DNA of 64,000 nt from an uncultured Ruminococcus sp. (GCA_902793125.1 CADBCC010000006.1:22912-86911); one strand, 5' to 3'; shown: positions 7,328 through 16,500, numbered from the stretch's first letter. Numbers and translations: made by a program. The notes: generated by a model not told the origin, from the letters alone.

Positions 7328-8018
7328 AATTTTAGTGTCGCAGGGTTTCGGCTCGCGGCGCGAGGTTCAAAAGTTAATAAAAAAGAAGAATGTAACGGTT
7401 GACGGAGAAGTTGTATCTTCTCCCGAACTTAAAATCGATCCCGAAAACTGCCTTATAAAGGTAGGCGGACAAGCTGTTGAATTTAAAAGATATATTTATA
7501 TTATGATGAACAAGCCCGCGGGAGTTGTATCCGCGTCGAGCGATAAGCGCGAAAAAACTGTTATAGACATTCTTCCCGAAAATTTAAAGCGGAAAAATCT
7601 TTTCCCCGCGGGAAGACTCGATAAAGATACCGAAGGGCTTATGATAATTACCGATGACGGAGATTTCGCCCATAAACTGCTTTCCCCGAAAAACCACGTT
7701 TATAAAAGATACTACGCCGAGCTCGACGGAGAACTCAGCGAAGATATGGTTAATAACTTTAAAAACGGAATTGAGTTTAAAGACGGTACAAAATGCCTCC
7801 CCGCAAAGCTCGAAATTAAGGATAAGCACAGCGCTTTTGTCGAAATTTGCGAGGGAAAATTCCACCAGGTAAAGAAGATGTTCAAATCTCAGGGACTTAA
7901 CGTAAAATATCTTAAACGTGTAAAAATCGGCGGACTTGAACTTGACGTCAAATTGCACACAGGAATGAGCCGAGAGATTACAAAATATGAGAAATTCGTA
8001 ATATTTATCGGCAAATAG
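7311..8018 (+). CDS. RNA pseudouridine synthase, RsuA/RluB family
   Basis: A 235-residue enzyme with an N-terminal S4 RNA-binding domain (about 1-60, RLDKILVSQGFGSRREVQK) and a catalytic domain with MNKPAGVVSA and the active-site motif GRLDKDTEGL (catalytic Asp). It converts a uridine in rRNA to pseudouridine; RsuA acts on 16S U516 and RluB on 23S U2605, and sequence alone does not decide between them. The C-terminal GKFHQVKKMF motif is also present. It is the last gene of the unit starting at the DUF4830 gene. Confidence 0.9.
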   Translation: MERLDKILVSQGFGSRREVQKLIKKKNVTVDGEVVSSPELKIDPENCLIKVGGQAVEFKRYIYIMMNKPAGVVSASSDKREKTVIDILPENLKRKNLFPAGRLDKDTEGLMIITDDGDFAHKLLSPKNHVYKRYYAELDGELSEDMVNNFKNGIEFKDGTKCLPAKLEIKDKHSAFVEICEGKFHQVKKMFKSQGLNVKYLKRVKIGGLELDVKLHTGMSREITKYEKFVIFIGK

Positions 8019-8170
8019 CACAAAAATCAGCTGCAACTTTTGTCACCGTACTCGTTTTATATAAAAACCAAGATGAATATTTGGTTATTTTACAAATGGT
8101 AAATTATAGATTTTAATGGTAGAATATATATGTTGAAAAATTATTTATATAAATTGTGGAGGATTAATGT

Positions 8171-9280
8171 ATGGCAAATGTAAGTTTAAAACATGTGTAT
8201 AAAATCTATGACGGCGACGTAACAGCTGTTTCTGATTTTAACCTTGAAATCGATGATAAAGAGTTTATCATCCTTGTAGGACCTTCCGGTTGCGGTAAAT
8301 CAACAACGCTTCGTATGATCGCCGGACTTGAAGATATTTCTAAGGGCGAACTCTATATCGGCGACAGACTTTGTAACGATGTTACACCTAAGGACAGAGA
8401 TATCGCGATGGTATTCCAGAACTACGCGCTCTATCCTCATATGTCCGTTTATGACAATATGGCATTCGGACTTAAGCTCAGAAAGATGCCTAAGGAAGAA
8501 ATTAAAAAACGCGTTGAAGAAGCGGCTCGTATCCTCGGTATTGAGCAGTACCTCGACAGAAAGCCGAAGGCTCTCTCCGGCGGACAGCGCCAGCGTGTTG
8601 CTTTAGGACGTGCTATAGTACGTGATCCTAAAGTATTCCTTCTTGACGAGCCTCTCTCAAACCTCGACGCTAAGCTTCGTGCTCAGATGCGTACAGAGAT
8701 TTCAAAGCTCTACCAGAGACTCGGTACAACATTTATCTACGTAACCCATGACCAGACTGAGGCTATGACAATGGGTACACGTATCGTTGTTATGAAAGAC
8801 GGTTTTATCCAGCAGGTTGATACACCTCAGAACCTTTACGAAAAGCCCTGCAATGAATTCGTAGCAGGATTTATCGGTTCACCTCAGATGAACTTTATCG
8901 AGGCTAAGGTTGCCAAGGGCTCCAATGGAGTTACTATCAACTTCGATAAGTATCAGATTCCCGTTCCCGCTGACAAATCCGCGGCTCTCGAAAGTTATAT
9001 CGGTAAAGACGTTGTTTTGGGAATCCGTCCCGAGCACGTTCACGATGAACCCGAATTCCTCGAGAAAGTTGACGCTGATACTGTTATCACAGCTAACGTT
9101 GACGTTACAGAGCTTATGGGCGCTGAGATTTATCTCTATCTCAATATCAACGGCCAGCCCGTAACCGCTCGTGTTGACCCCGCTTCAAAGGCTAAGCCGG
9201 GCGATAACATCAAGATTGCTTTCGACCTTAGAAGAATTCACGTATTTGATAAGGAAACAGAGCAGACTATTACTAACTGA
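8171..9280 (+). CDS. ugpC: Sugar ABC transporter ATP-binding protein, MsmK/UgpC/MalK type
   Basis: A 369-residue ATPase: Walker A GPSGCGKST, signature LSGGQRQRVALGRA, Walker B VFLLDEP, D-loop SNLDAKLR, H-loop THD, and a C-terminal MalK-type OB/regulatory domain (about 240-369, including VLGIRPEHV). Standing alone with no permease or binding protein nearby, it resembles MsmK, the shared ATPase that powers several oligosaccharide importers in Firmicutes (inference). Strong AGGATTA ribosome site; codon use suggests high expression. A terminator follows at 9337-9366. Confidence 0.92.
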   Translation: MANVSLKHVYKIYDGDVTAVSDFNLEIDDKEFIILVGPSGCGKSTTLRMIAGLEDISKGELYIGDRLCNDVTPKDRDIAMVFQNYALYPHMSVYDNMAFGLKLRKMPKEEIKKRVEEAARILGIEQYLDRKPKALSGGQRQRVALGRAIVRDPKVFLLDEPLSNLDAKLRAQMRTEISKLYQRLGTTFIYVTHDQTEAMTMGTRIVVMKDGFIQQVDTPQNLYEKPCNEFVAGFIGSPQMNFIEAKVAKGSNGVTINFDKYQIPVPADKSAALESYIGKDVVLGIRPEHVHDEPEFLEKVDADTVITANVDVTELMGAEIYLYLNINGQPVTARVDPASKAKPGDNIKIAFDLRRIHVFDKETEQTITN

Positions 9281-9336
9281 TTTGAGTTCTACAAGAATTT
9301 TTCTTGAAAATGATATTGGAAATCAATCCTTTTAAA

Positions 9337-9366
9337 CGAACGCTCCCAACCGGGAGCGTTCGTTTT
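9337..9366 (+). terminator. Intrinsic terminator after the ABC ATPase
   Basis: Eleven-base stem CGAACGCTCCC / GGGAGCGTTCG with a four-base loop and a five-T run. Confidence 0.9.
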
Positions 9367-9424
9367 TGTGTGAGAAACATTTCTCTATTAAATGCAAAGT
9401 ATCCTATACGGAATGAAGATTTAG

Positions 9425-9453
9425 TTGACATATAATTATAAAAGTTGTATAAT
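9425..9453 (+). promoter_or_regulatory. Consensus vegetative promoter
   Basis: TTGACA (9425-9430), 17-base spacer, TATAAT (9448-9453), a perfect match; drives the secreted-protein gene at 9511. Confidence 0.8.
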
Positions 9454-9510
9454 TTATTTAAACATATATATTTTTTATGTTTAAATTCAACAATAAGGAG
9501 CTATGAGATT

Positions 9511-10110
9511 ATGCCGAAAGTACCGATTAAAAAATTTGTATCAATTATTTTATCAATAGTTATGATGTTTAGTATAAGTGTGCCGTTATCAGCGCCCACT
9601 GTCGCTGACGCGGCGTCAAAGCGCGCAAAGGCGGTAAAGGCTTACAAGAAATTTTTAAAGAATAAAACAGAGTATAGTCAATTCTCTCTTATTTATCTCG
9701 ACAATAATAATGTCCCGGAGCTTTTAGCTAAAAGTGGAGATATGGTAAGTATTCTGACTTATTATAAAGGAAAAGTTAAAGATACTTATTATGTTTCTAA
9801 CCTTATGTACACCGCAAAAGGTAAATTTGATTATTACAAAAAGACGGGAGTGATTCGCAGAGGCGGTGTAAGCGACGGATATTCTACATTGGGTTATCCT
9901 AAACTATCTAAAGGCAAAATGAAATCTACCGTGTACGCTTTTTATGATATGAGAACAGGTAAAGCAAAGGCGTATTATAAGGCAAACAATAAAAAGATTT
10001 CAAAATCTAAGTTTAAATCTTTGATTAAAAAGAATACAAAAGGCAAAAAAGTTTCCCACGCTAAATTCCATTCTAACACCAATTCGGGAAGAAAAAAGTT
10101 CTGTAAATAA
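9511..10110 (+). CDS. Secreted Lys/Tyr-rich protein of unknown function
   Basis: A 199-residue exported protein: signal peptide about residues 1-32 (hydrophobic core then ADAASK), then a basic domain containing FSLIYLDNNNVPELL, the pattern of clostridial extracellular domains built on LxDxDxDGxPEL, here with the acidic loop worn down to DNNN. The rest is rich in Lys and Tyr with the tail GRKKFCK. The start is ATG 9511 behind AAGGAG; an upstream in-frame Met (9445) lies inside the promoter. It has its own consensus promoter. Immediately downstream lies the decayed gene 10113-10489, so the gene may itself have lost a longer C-terminus. Confidence 0.6.
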   Translation: MPKVPIKKFVSIILSIVMMFSISVPLSAPTVADAASKRAKAVKAYKKFLKNKTEYSQFSLIYLDNNNVPELLAKSGDMVSILTYYKGKVKDTYYVSNLMYTAKGKFDYYKKTGVIRRGGVSDGYSTLGYPKLSKGKMKSTVYAFYDMRTGKAKAYYKANNKKISKSKFKSLIKKNTKGKKVSHAKFHSNTNSGRKKFCK

Positions 10111-10112
10111 AC

Positions 10113-10489
10113 GCCTTCATTTAGCTTTACCGCGAATTCTGCAAACGGTTGGGCTCGAACCGCTAAAAAGTACATCTTGACTCAACATTTTCCGATGAGT
10201 TTACCGAAAGTGATTATAAATGTAAAAAAGGAGATGTTGCGCCTTATTATGCTTATTATGACGCATTTAGTTTTTATGTTCCCGCTAAAGGGAAGCTAAC
10301 ATTAAGGGTTGAATGCGAAGATGATATAGCAAGCTATTGTGATAATATCAAAGATTAAAGCAAAGAAAATAACTAAGCTAAAGAAAAAGTACTACGTTCG
10401 AATAAGAACGTTAAAAAATGAAAGTAGAAGGGATTAACAAAACCTACTACGGAAATTGGTCCGCTAAGAAAAAAGTAAAAACAAAATAG
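10113..10489 (+). pseudogene. Decayed paralogue of the secreted protein at 10502
   Basis: Translation of successive frames gives SFTANSANGWARTAK, then after a one-base frame change KVHLDSTFSDEFTES, and later YYDAFSFYVPAKGKLTL. This follows the start of the downstream protein (VTANAAESWADDAEKV, then FEFYVPASGKVTF). After a stop at about 10357 two further frames give KYYVRIRTLK and TYYGNWSAKKKVKTK, the typical end of a surface fn3 domain. The signal-peptide start is missing. Frameshifts, stops and truncation make it a pseudogene, and it is evidence of tandem duplication in this secreted family. Confidence 0.7.
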
Positions 10490-10501
10490 GAGGAGTTTTA
10501 A

Positions 10502-11743
10502 ATGAAAAGAATTATTTCAATTATTATGTCAGTAGTTATGTTGCTATCGGTTTTATCAGTCGGCGTTACCGCGAACGCAGCGGAAAGCTGGGCTGATGAC
10601 GCTGAAAAAGTGGAGTTCAATACATCTTTTAACGCAACATTAGATGAAGATCAATTTGAGGAAATTGATGATGATGAGTTTGACGCGATTTATTACAGAG
10701 CTTTTGAATTTTATGTTCCTGCGTCAGGAAAAGTAACATTTAATTTTGAATCGGATGAAGATTTATCTGAGTCGGTAGCTTTTTATCTGTATGAAAAAGA
10801 GAATACAAACGAGTATTTAAATGATTTAAACTCAAAGATGAGTTACGATAATGAGCGTAAGAAATATAGTTTTAGTGATACAATCGAGTTATATGAGGGT
10901 ACATATTATTTGCGGTTAGACTCATATTACATCGAGGACACTGAAGTTGATTTAAACGGCAGCTTAGATTTTAAGCGTGCTCCAACAATAGAAGTATCGG
11001 ACAAAATTTATAACACTACGGAGAAGCCTGTTATCTTTATTAAGGATATAAAATTTTCAGATACAGGATTTACTGATCCCAATTCTCCGAAAAAACATAT
11101 TCAAATAAGCTTTGACAGTCATTTTTGTAACGCGAACGCTTATATTTACAGGAACAATGAATTGTATTACGCAACTACCGTACATACCCCTCCTGATTAC
11201 GAAGTTAACGGTGACTTATACACAAGTTATATGTCTTCCTCAATTCTTTTCCTCATGGAAAAAGGTACTTATTCGGTGATTATGAAAGGTGAAAATTCAA
11301 CGGGAACAGCGGAGTCAAAAAAATATGAATTTGAAGTTACAGGCATAACTCAGCTGACTTTAGAAAGATATTGCGAAGATATTAGTAATTACTTCCCGCC
11401 GGTAGAGGAGTCGGATGATCCTGTATATAAAGCTAATCCGATGAAAGTTAAGACATCAACCAAGACAATTAAGGCGAAAAAACTAAAGAAGAAAAAGCAG
11501 ACCGTAAAGCCCGTTAAAATAACAGGAGCTAAAGGCGCGGTAACTGTAACAAAGGTTAAAAAGGGCACAACCTCGAAAATCTACAAGAAGATTAAAGTTA
11601 ATAAGAAAACAGGCGCAATCACCTTTAAGAAAGGCAAATACACGAAGAAAACGTATAAGATTAAGCTTAAAATAACAGCAAAAGGTAATTCCTCGTACGA
11701 CTCGAAAACAATTACCAAGGTTGTTAAAGTAAAAATTAAATAA
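10502..11743 (+). CDS. Secreted protein with acidic N-terminal domain and Lys-rich C-terminal domain
   Basis: A 413-residue exported protein. Signal peptide about 1-27 (ends NAAES). An acidic beta-rich domain follows (about 28-170; FEFYVPASGKVTFNF and YEGTYYLRLDSYY resemble pre-peptidase or carbohydrate-associated beta-sandwich domains), then an Ig-like segment (about 180-285) and a basic domain of about 100 residues (312-413) ending KVVKVKIK. The last domain is shared with the proteins at 973 and 36685. No catalytic motif is visible. A role on the cell surface is inferred from the architecture. A near-ideal AGGAGG ribosome site precedes ATG 10502. Confidence 0.7.
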   Translation: MKRIISIIMSVVMLLSVLSVGVTANAAESWADDAEKVEFNTSFNATLDEDQFEEIDDDEFDAIYYRAFEFYVPASGKVTFNFESDEDLSESVAFYLYEKENTNEYLNDLNSKMSYDNERKKYSFSDTIELYEGTYYLRLDSYYIEDTEVDLNGSLDFKRAPTIEVSDKIYNTTEKPVIFIKDIKFSDTGFTDPNSPKKHIQISFDSHFCNANAYIYRNNELYYATTVHTPPDYEVNGDLYTSYMSSSILFLMEKGTYSVIMKGENSTGTAESKKYEFEVTGITQLTLERYCEDISNYFPPVEESDDPVYKANPMKVKTSTKTIKAKKLKKKKQTVKPVKITGAKGAVTVTKVKKGTTSKIYKKIKVNKKTGAITFKKGKYTKKTYKIKLKITAKGNSSYDSKTITKVVKVKIK

Positions 11744-11752
11744 CAAAAGATA

Positions 11753-11781
11753 AAGGTCGGAAGATTTAATCTTCCGACCTT
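11753..11781. terminator. Bidirectional terminator between convergent genes
   Basis: Perfect 11-base stem AAGGTCGGAAG / CTTCCGACCTT with a seven-base loop, between the secreted-protein gene and the transketolase pair. Confidence 0.8.
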
Positions 11782-11796
11782 AACTTTATCTGTAAA

Positions 11797-12744
11797 TTAT
11801 TTATTCTTAACTGTTTCTTTAATAACTTTTCCGATGTTCTTTTCGGTGAGACCGAATTTCTCTAAAAGTTCCCAAGCGGGACCGCTGTAACCGAACTGGT
11901 CCTGAACGCCGATTCTCGTTACCTTAACGGGACATTCGCTGCTTGTTACCTCGCATACCGCGTCGGCTAAACCGCCGATTACGTTGTGTTCCTCAACAGT
12001 AATAATCTGACCGCATTCCTTAGCGGCTTTGATTACGATTTCCCTGTCGATAGGTTTAATTGTATGAATGTTGATAAGGCGGGCGTTGATTCCCTCGCTT
12101 TCGAGCGCGTTAACGGCTTTTCTCGCCTCATTAACAACAAGTCCGCTCGCGATAACCGCTATATCATTACCCTCGTGGAGAGTGATACCCTTGCCGAGTT
12201 CAAATTTATATGTGTCGGGATCATTAAAGCTGTCGATAGCCAAACGTCCCAAACGGATATATACAGGGCCTTTGTGATTAATAGCGGCCTTTGTGGCTTC
12301 CATCATTTCAAAGTGGTCGGCGGGATTGAGTACAACCATTCCCGGAAGTGTACGCATAAGAGCGACATCCTCCAAGCACTGGTGAGTCGCGCCGTCTTCT
12401 CCTGTTGAGATACCCGCGTGCGAACCCGCGATTTTAACGTTGAGCTCGGGGTATGCAACAGAGTTTCTGATCTGCTCGTACGCTCTGCCTGTTGAGAACA
12501 TAGCGAACGACGCGGCTACGGGAGTTTTTCCCGCTGCGGCTAAACCTGCCGCTACGCCTATCATATTAGCTTCGGCAATACCGCAGTCAAAGAAGCGTTC
12601 GGGGTATGCCTTTCCGAAAATCGCCGTTTTTGTCGCCGCGGCTAAATCGGCGTCAAGAACAACGATATCTTTATTGGTTTCAGCAATCTCGCAAAGAGCT
12701 ATTCCGAAGCTCTCACGGGTTGGTTTGCAAACTACTTCTGCCAT
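11797..12744 (-). CDS. Transketolase, C-terminal subunit
   Basis: A 315-residue pyrimidine-binding plus C-terminal domain half of a split transketolase, which moves two-carbon ketol units between sugar phosphates in the pentose phosphate pathway. It has the DADLAAATKT start, the catalytic Glu in FDCGIAEANMIGVAAGLA (proton relay to thiamine diphosphate), and the SHAGISTGEDGATHQ loop. The C-terminal domain runs from about residue 185. Its ATG shares one base with the stop of the N-terminal subunit gene (TAATG), so the two chains are made by coupled translation. Split transketolases are common in Clostridia. Confidence 0.93.
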   Translation of the reverse strand: MAEVVCKPTRESFGIALCEIAETNKDIVVLDADLAAATKTAIFGKAYPERFFDCGIAEANMIGVAAGLAAAGKTPVAASFAMFSTGRAYEQIRNSVAYPELNVKIAGSHAGISTGEDGATHQCLEDVALMRTLPGMVVLNPADHFEMMEATKAAINHKGPVYIRLGRLAIDSFNDPDTYKFELGKGITLHEGNDIAVIASGLVVNEARKAVNALESEGINARLINIHTIKPIDREIVIKAAKECGQIITVEEHNVIGGLADAVCEVTSSECPVKVTRIGVQDQFGYSGPAWELLEKFGLTEKNIGKVIKETVKNK

Positions 12745-13586
12745 TATACCTCAGCCTCCAATCTCGCGATACTTTCCTCAAGCTCTTTTACTGCAACTTT
12801 GTATTCCTCGTCGTTGCAGGCTTTTCCGTGCCAGCCCACTTCGTTTTCCATAAAGCTGACGCCCTTGCCCTTAACGGTCTTCATAAGAATAGCGAAAGGC
12901 TTGCCCTTGGTTGAGCGCGCTTTCTCAAAAGCCGACGCAATTTCGTCGAAATTATGACCGTCTATTTTAGCGACCTCAAATCCGAAAGACTCGAATTTTT
13001 TATCGAGAGGTTCAATACCGCAAACTTCCTCAACGGTTCCGTCAATCTGAAGGCCGTTCTGGTCCACGATAAATACGATATTGTCGAGCTTGTGGTGAGA
13101 CGCAAACATCGCCGCTTCCCAAACTTCGCCTTCTTCGCACTCGCCGTCGCCGAGTACGGTATAAACACGGTAATCTTTTTTATCAAGCTTACCCGCCAAA
13201 GCCATTCCGCACGCGGCGGAAACACCCTGTCCGAGCGAGCCGGAACTCATATCAATACCCGGGGTGCTTTTCATATCGGGATGGCCCTGAAGCATAGCGC
13301 CTACATGACGCAGAACCTTAAGCTCGTCCCAATCAAAAAATCCTTTAAGAGCCAGAACCGCGTATAAACTCGGACAGCAATGTCCTTTAGAAAGAACGAA
13401 GCGGTCGCGGTTTTCTTCTTCGGGATTGTCGGGATTTACATTCATTTCGTTAAAATAAAGATAGGTAAAAACATCCGCCGCCGAAAGGGAACCGCCGGGG
13501 TGCCCTGATTTAGCGTGATAAGTACCTATAATCGCGCCTAAGCGAGCCTTAGCCGCAAGAACCTTTAACTGTGCGTTATCAGCCAT
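12744..13586 (-). CDS. Transketolase, N-terminal subunit
   Basis: A 280-residue thiamine-diphosphate-binding half: H-x-KSGHPGGSLSAAD near the N-terminus, GHPDMKSTPGIDMSSGSLGQG in the middle, and the cofactor motif GDGECEEGEVWEA through DQNGLQIDG. Works with the C-terminal subunit encoded immediately downstream. The start is ATG 13586 behind AAGGAG; an in-frame extension to 13643 lacks a ribosome site. No promoter stands out beyond the AT-rich region before 13690. Confidence 0.93.
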   Translation of the reverse strand: MADNAQLKVLAAKARLGAIIGTYHAKSGHPGGSLSAADVFTYLYFNEMNVNPDNPEEENRDRFVLSKGHCCPSLYAVLALKGFFDWDELKVLRHVGAMLQGHPDMKSTPGIDMSSGSLGQGVSAACGMALAGKLDKKDYRVYTVLGDGECEEGEVWEAAMFASHHKLDNIVFIVDQNGLQIDGTVEEVCGIEPLDKKFESFGFEVAKIDGHNFDEIASAFEKARSTKGKPFAILMKTVKGKGVSFMENEVGWHGKACNDEEYKVAVKELEESIARLEAEV

Positions 13587-13772
13587 AATGATTACTCCTT
13601 TATCACATAAAAGATCTCCACATACAAAATCATAATACCACACAAAATTAAATATATTGTTCAGTAAAAGAAATTTTTGGATATAAAAGGTTGAAAGTTT
13701 TCGGATTATGTATTATACTATACAATGCTGGATTTTTTGATTATTATTGAAATTACGATTTAAGGTGAAAAA

Positions 13773-14543
13773 ATGCTGCTTTGTACAGACGTAGGCAATA
13801 CAAATATAAAATTCGCGCTTTATGTAAACGAAAAGCAGATTGTAAAGCTGAGATTCGCGACTGATCCTAAAAAAACCGACGATGAGTTAGCGGTTGAGCT
13901 TTATACTATTTTTAACATAAATAATATAGATATTAAAAAAATCGACGGCTCGATTATCTCGAGCGTTGTTCCCGCGGTAACGGAATCGCTTGTTAAGGCG
14001 ATAAAAACCGTTACCGGCTGCGAGTCGACTGTTTTGGGACCGGGGGTTAAGTCGGGGCTTGATTTAAGAATCGACAATCCCGCGACCTTAGGCTCCGATA
14101 TTGTTGCGATGTGCGTGGCCGTTAAGGAGCTTTATTCCTGTCCCGCGGTTATTATCGGACTCGGAACCGCTACAACAATTCTTTATCTTAACGAGAAGAA
14201 ATGCTACTGCGGCGGCGCGATTTGCCCCGGAATCGGAATTTCTCTCGACGCTTTGACAAATCACGGAGCTTTGCTCCCGAGTATAGATTTGAAAGCGCCT
14301 AAAAAGGCGATTAACACAAATACCGAGGACTGTATACGAAGCGGAGTTATCCTCGGAACGGCAAGTATGCTTGACGGTATGATTGACCGTTATAACGAGG
14401 AAGCGGGCGTGAATTCGATAGCTGTCGCGACCGGCGGACTCGCCTCGCTTGTTGTCGGAAACTGTAAACACGATATTATCGTTAATGATGATTTGGTGTT
14501 GGAAGGTTTAAGATTTATTTTTTCGCGTTGTGCGAAAAAGTAA
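13773..14543 (+). CDS. coaX: Type III pantothenate kinase
   Basis: A 256-residue ASKHA-fold kinase catalysing the first step of coenzyme A synthesis, phosphorylation of pantothenate. Motifs: DVGNTNIKFAL (phosphate loop, residues 6-16), GSDIVAMCVA (catalytic Asp region), IIGLGTATTI, GGAICPGIGIS and the ATGGLA adenosine loop. Type III enzymes are insensitive to CoA feedback and need a monovalent cation (family knowledge). An ECF-type transporter S component follows after about 90 bases, suggesting linked vitamin acquisition. A hairpin at 14556-14575 separates them. Confidence 0.95.
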   Translation: MLLCTDVGNTNIKFALYVNEKQIVKLRFATDPKKTDDELAVELYTIFNINNIDIKKIDGSIISSVVPAVTESLVKAIKTVTGCESTVLGPGVKSGLDLRIDNPATLGSDIVAMCVAVKELYSCPAVIIGLGTATTILYLNEKKCYCGGAICPGIGISLDALTNHGALLPSIDLKAPKKAINTNTEDCIRSGVILGTASMLDGMIDRYNEEAGVNSIAVATGGLASLVVGNCKHDIIVNDDLVLEGLRFIFSRCAKK

Positions 14544-14555
14544 AAATTCTCAATT

Positions 14556-14575
14556 ACAAAAGGCTTTGCCTTTGT
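14556..14575 (+). terminator. Weak hairpin after coaX
   Basis: CAAAGGC-type stem (ACAAAAGGC / GCCTTTGT) with a short loop and A/T-rich flanks; may only attenuate read-through. Confidence 0.4.
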
Positions 14576-14634
14576 GATAAAAATTTGCGCTGTACTTCTA
14601 TTTGACGGGAGGCGGCAGCAGGAGGTTTTTTATT

Positions 14635-15234
14635 ATGTCAAATTCAGGTAAGATTTACCGTACGGTAGGATTGGGTATACTGACAGCGATTATAGTTGTG
14701 CTTCAGGTTATAACAACCTATTTTCCCGTAAAACCGTTCGCGATAACACTCGCGCTTATTCCGATTGTAATCGGCGCGGCTCTCTTTGGCTCAAAAGCGG
14801 GCGCGTATCTCGGAGCGGTTTTCAGCGTTGTAGTTGTACTTATGTGTATATTCGGCGCGGATTTAGGCGGCTCAATGGTATGGAACGCCAACCCGTTTTT
14901 ATGCGTTGTATTATGTCTGCTTAAGGGAACTCTCGCGGGATTCTGCGCGGGACTCGTATACAACGCGTTATCCAAGAAAAACGCGGTTTTAGGCACGGCG
15001 CTTGCGGCGGTTGTTTGTCCCGTAGTAAATACAGGTATATTTATTTTGGGAATGATTTTATTGTTTAAGCCGTTACTCCAGAGCTGGGCAGGCGGAAGCG
15101 ATGTTATCTACTATTCGGTAACAGGTTTAGCAGGTATAAATTTCCTCGTAGAACTCGGTGTGAATATTATTCTTGTTCCCGTAGTTGTACAGGTTGTAAA
15201 CGCTGTAAGCAAGAACAAATCTACAACGGCTTGA
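14635..15234 (+). CDS. ECF transporter S component, probable vitamin importer
   Basis: A 199-residue protein with about six membrane segments: a small substrate-binding unit that uses shared EcfA/A'/T energisers, none of which is in the window. The N-terminus (GLGILTAIIVVLQV, FPVKPFAITLALIPIVIG) is typical of the group. Pantothenate (PanT-like) or biotin is favoured by the flanking coaX and birA, but family members are too divergent to decide the vitamin from sequence. The start is ATG 14635, nine bases after AGGAGG; a TTG at 14602 in frame is rejected. Confidence 0.75.
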   Translation: MSNSGKIYRTVGLGILTAIIVVLQVITTYFPVKPFAITLALIPIVIGAALFGSKAGAYLGAVFSVVVVLMCIFGADLGGSMVWNANPFLCVVLCLLKGTLAGFCAGLVYNALSKKNAVLGTALAAVVCPVVNTGIFILGMILLFKPLLQSWAGGSDVIYYSVTGLAGINFLVELGVNIILVPVVVQVVNAVSKNKSTTA

Positions 15235-15288
15235 TTTTTTAGCTGTTGATATATATGAATTTATCCCGAATCCTTAATTAAGGCTCGG

Positions 15289-15517
15289 CGATATAATGTT
15301 TCAGAAAGGAACGTCCGCGATTCAAGCGTAAACGCAGAACTTATCCTCTGTATCAAAAATTAACAGAGGTATTTAATTGCGGGGGATATGATATTTAAGA
15401 AAGGAATATCCACGCTTCAAGCGTAAACGCAGAACCTATCCTTTATATCCAAAAACTGACAGAGGTGTTGAGGTGCGGGGGATATGATATTTCAGAAAGG
15501 AACGTCCACGACTGACG
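15289..15517 (+). repeat. Tandem 95-base structured repeat (2.3 copies) in the birA leader
   Basis: Units begin near 15289, 15384 and 15480, with anchor AGAAAGGAA at 15303, 15398 and 15494 (periods 95 and 96). Each holds AAGCGTAAACGCAGAAC, a hairpin (clearest as CCTCTGT / ACAGAGG at about 15354-15368) and a GGATAT...ATATCC pairing around the anchor. The last partial copy ends about 15 bases before the birA start codon, so they would lie in the birA leader RNA. It is not a riboswitch class that I recognise. Confidence 0.75.
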
Positions 15518-15531
15518 AGGATAATTAAAGT

Positions 15532-16500
15532 ATGCAGGGGAATATAATTAAACTGTTGTTTAACGCTCAGGACTATGTTTCGGGACAGCAGATGTCCGAA
15601 AGTCTCGGCGTTTCCCGACAGGCTGTCAATAAAGCGGTTAAATCGCTTAAAGACAAAGGCTTTAAAATTAAATCAATAACCCGCAAGGGATATAAGTTAG
15701 AGGACTTTCCCCGGTATCTTTGCGAGGAAGCAATTAACTGCTATCTTAATACTAAGATTATCGGAAAAAGTATTAAGGTTGTTGAGTCCGTACCTTCTAC
15801 GAACGACTATCTTAAAAAACTTGCCGATGAAGGCGCCGATGCGGGAACGGTTATACTCGCGCGCGAGCAGACCGCGGGCAAAGGCAGGCTCGGCAGAGGC
15901 TGGGAATCTCCGAAAGATACCAGCATCTCGCTTTCTCTTCTTTTACGTCCCGAGCTTACTCCGAATGAGATAAGCTCAATTACTCCCTTATCCGGACTTG
16001 CTATGTGCAGGGCGATTAACGATTTCTGTATGCTCGACAGCCGTATAAAATGGCCTAACGATATAATTGTCGGAAAGAAAAAGTTAGTCGGAATCCTTAC
16101 CGAGATGTCGGCTGAGTTCGATATGGTGGACTACACGGTTACGGGTATCGGAATAAATGTCGGCCAGACGGTTTTTCCCGATGAAATTTCCCACAAGGCA
16201 ACGTCTATCCTGCTTGAAACAGGACGTCATATCGACCAGAATAAATTTATAGCTACTGTTTTAAATTACCTTGAGCAGGAGCTGATTATAAACCATTACA
16301 GCCTGGGAGGCCAGGCGGTAGCCGATTACCAGAAGCTTTGCGCTACAATCGGCCGCCAGGTTACTTTCAGCCGCGGAAAGAGAAAGATAAGCGGTATGGC
16401 TGTTTCCGTAAACAATTCAGGAGAGCTTGACGTTATGCTTTCCAACGGTACAATAGCTACGGTTAACTCAGGCGAGGTAACCGTCCAGGGAATATATTAA
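15532..16500 (+). CDS. birA: Biotin-protein ligase with biotin repressor domain
   Basis: A 322-residue bifunctional protein. Residues about 1-62 form a winged helix-turn-helix (MSESLGVSRQAVNKAVKSL), the DNA-binding part. The ligase domain (about 75-255) carries PSTNDYL, the biotinyl-AMP motif GRLGRGWESP, KWPNDI and GIGINVGQ. A C-terminal SH3-like domain finishes it. It joins biotin to carrier proteins such as acetyl-CoA carboxylase BCCP and represses biotin genes when loaded. The start follows the tandem leader repeats. A strong terminator closes the gene. Confidence 0.95.
   Translation: MQGNIIKLLFNAQDYVSGQQMSESLGVSRQAVNKAVKSLKDKGFKIKSITRKGYKLEDFPRYLCEEAINCYLNTKIIGKSIKVVESVPSTNDYLKKLADEGADAGTVILAREQTAGKGRLGRGWESPKDTSISLSLLLRPELTPNEISSITPLSGLAMCRAINDFCMLDSRIKWPNDIIVGKKKLVGILTEMSAEFDMVDYTVTGIGINVGQTVFPDEISHKATSILLETGRHIDQNKFIATVLNYLEQELIINHYSLGGQAVADYQKLCATIGRQVTFSRGKRKISGMAVSVNNSGELDVMLSNGTIATVNSGEVTVQGIY

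Noticed and set aside
15289..15517. CRISPR array
   Set aside because: The units are 95 bases, adjacent and similar along their whole length, without short repeats and variable spacers. No CRISPR array was seen anywhere in the window.
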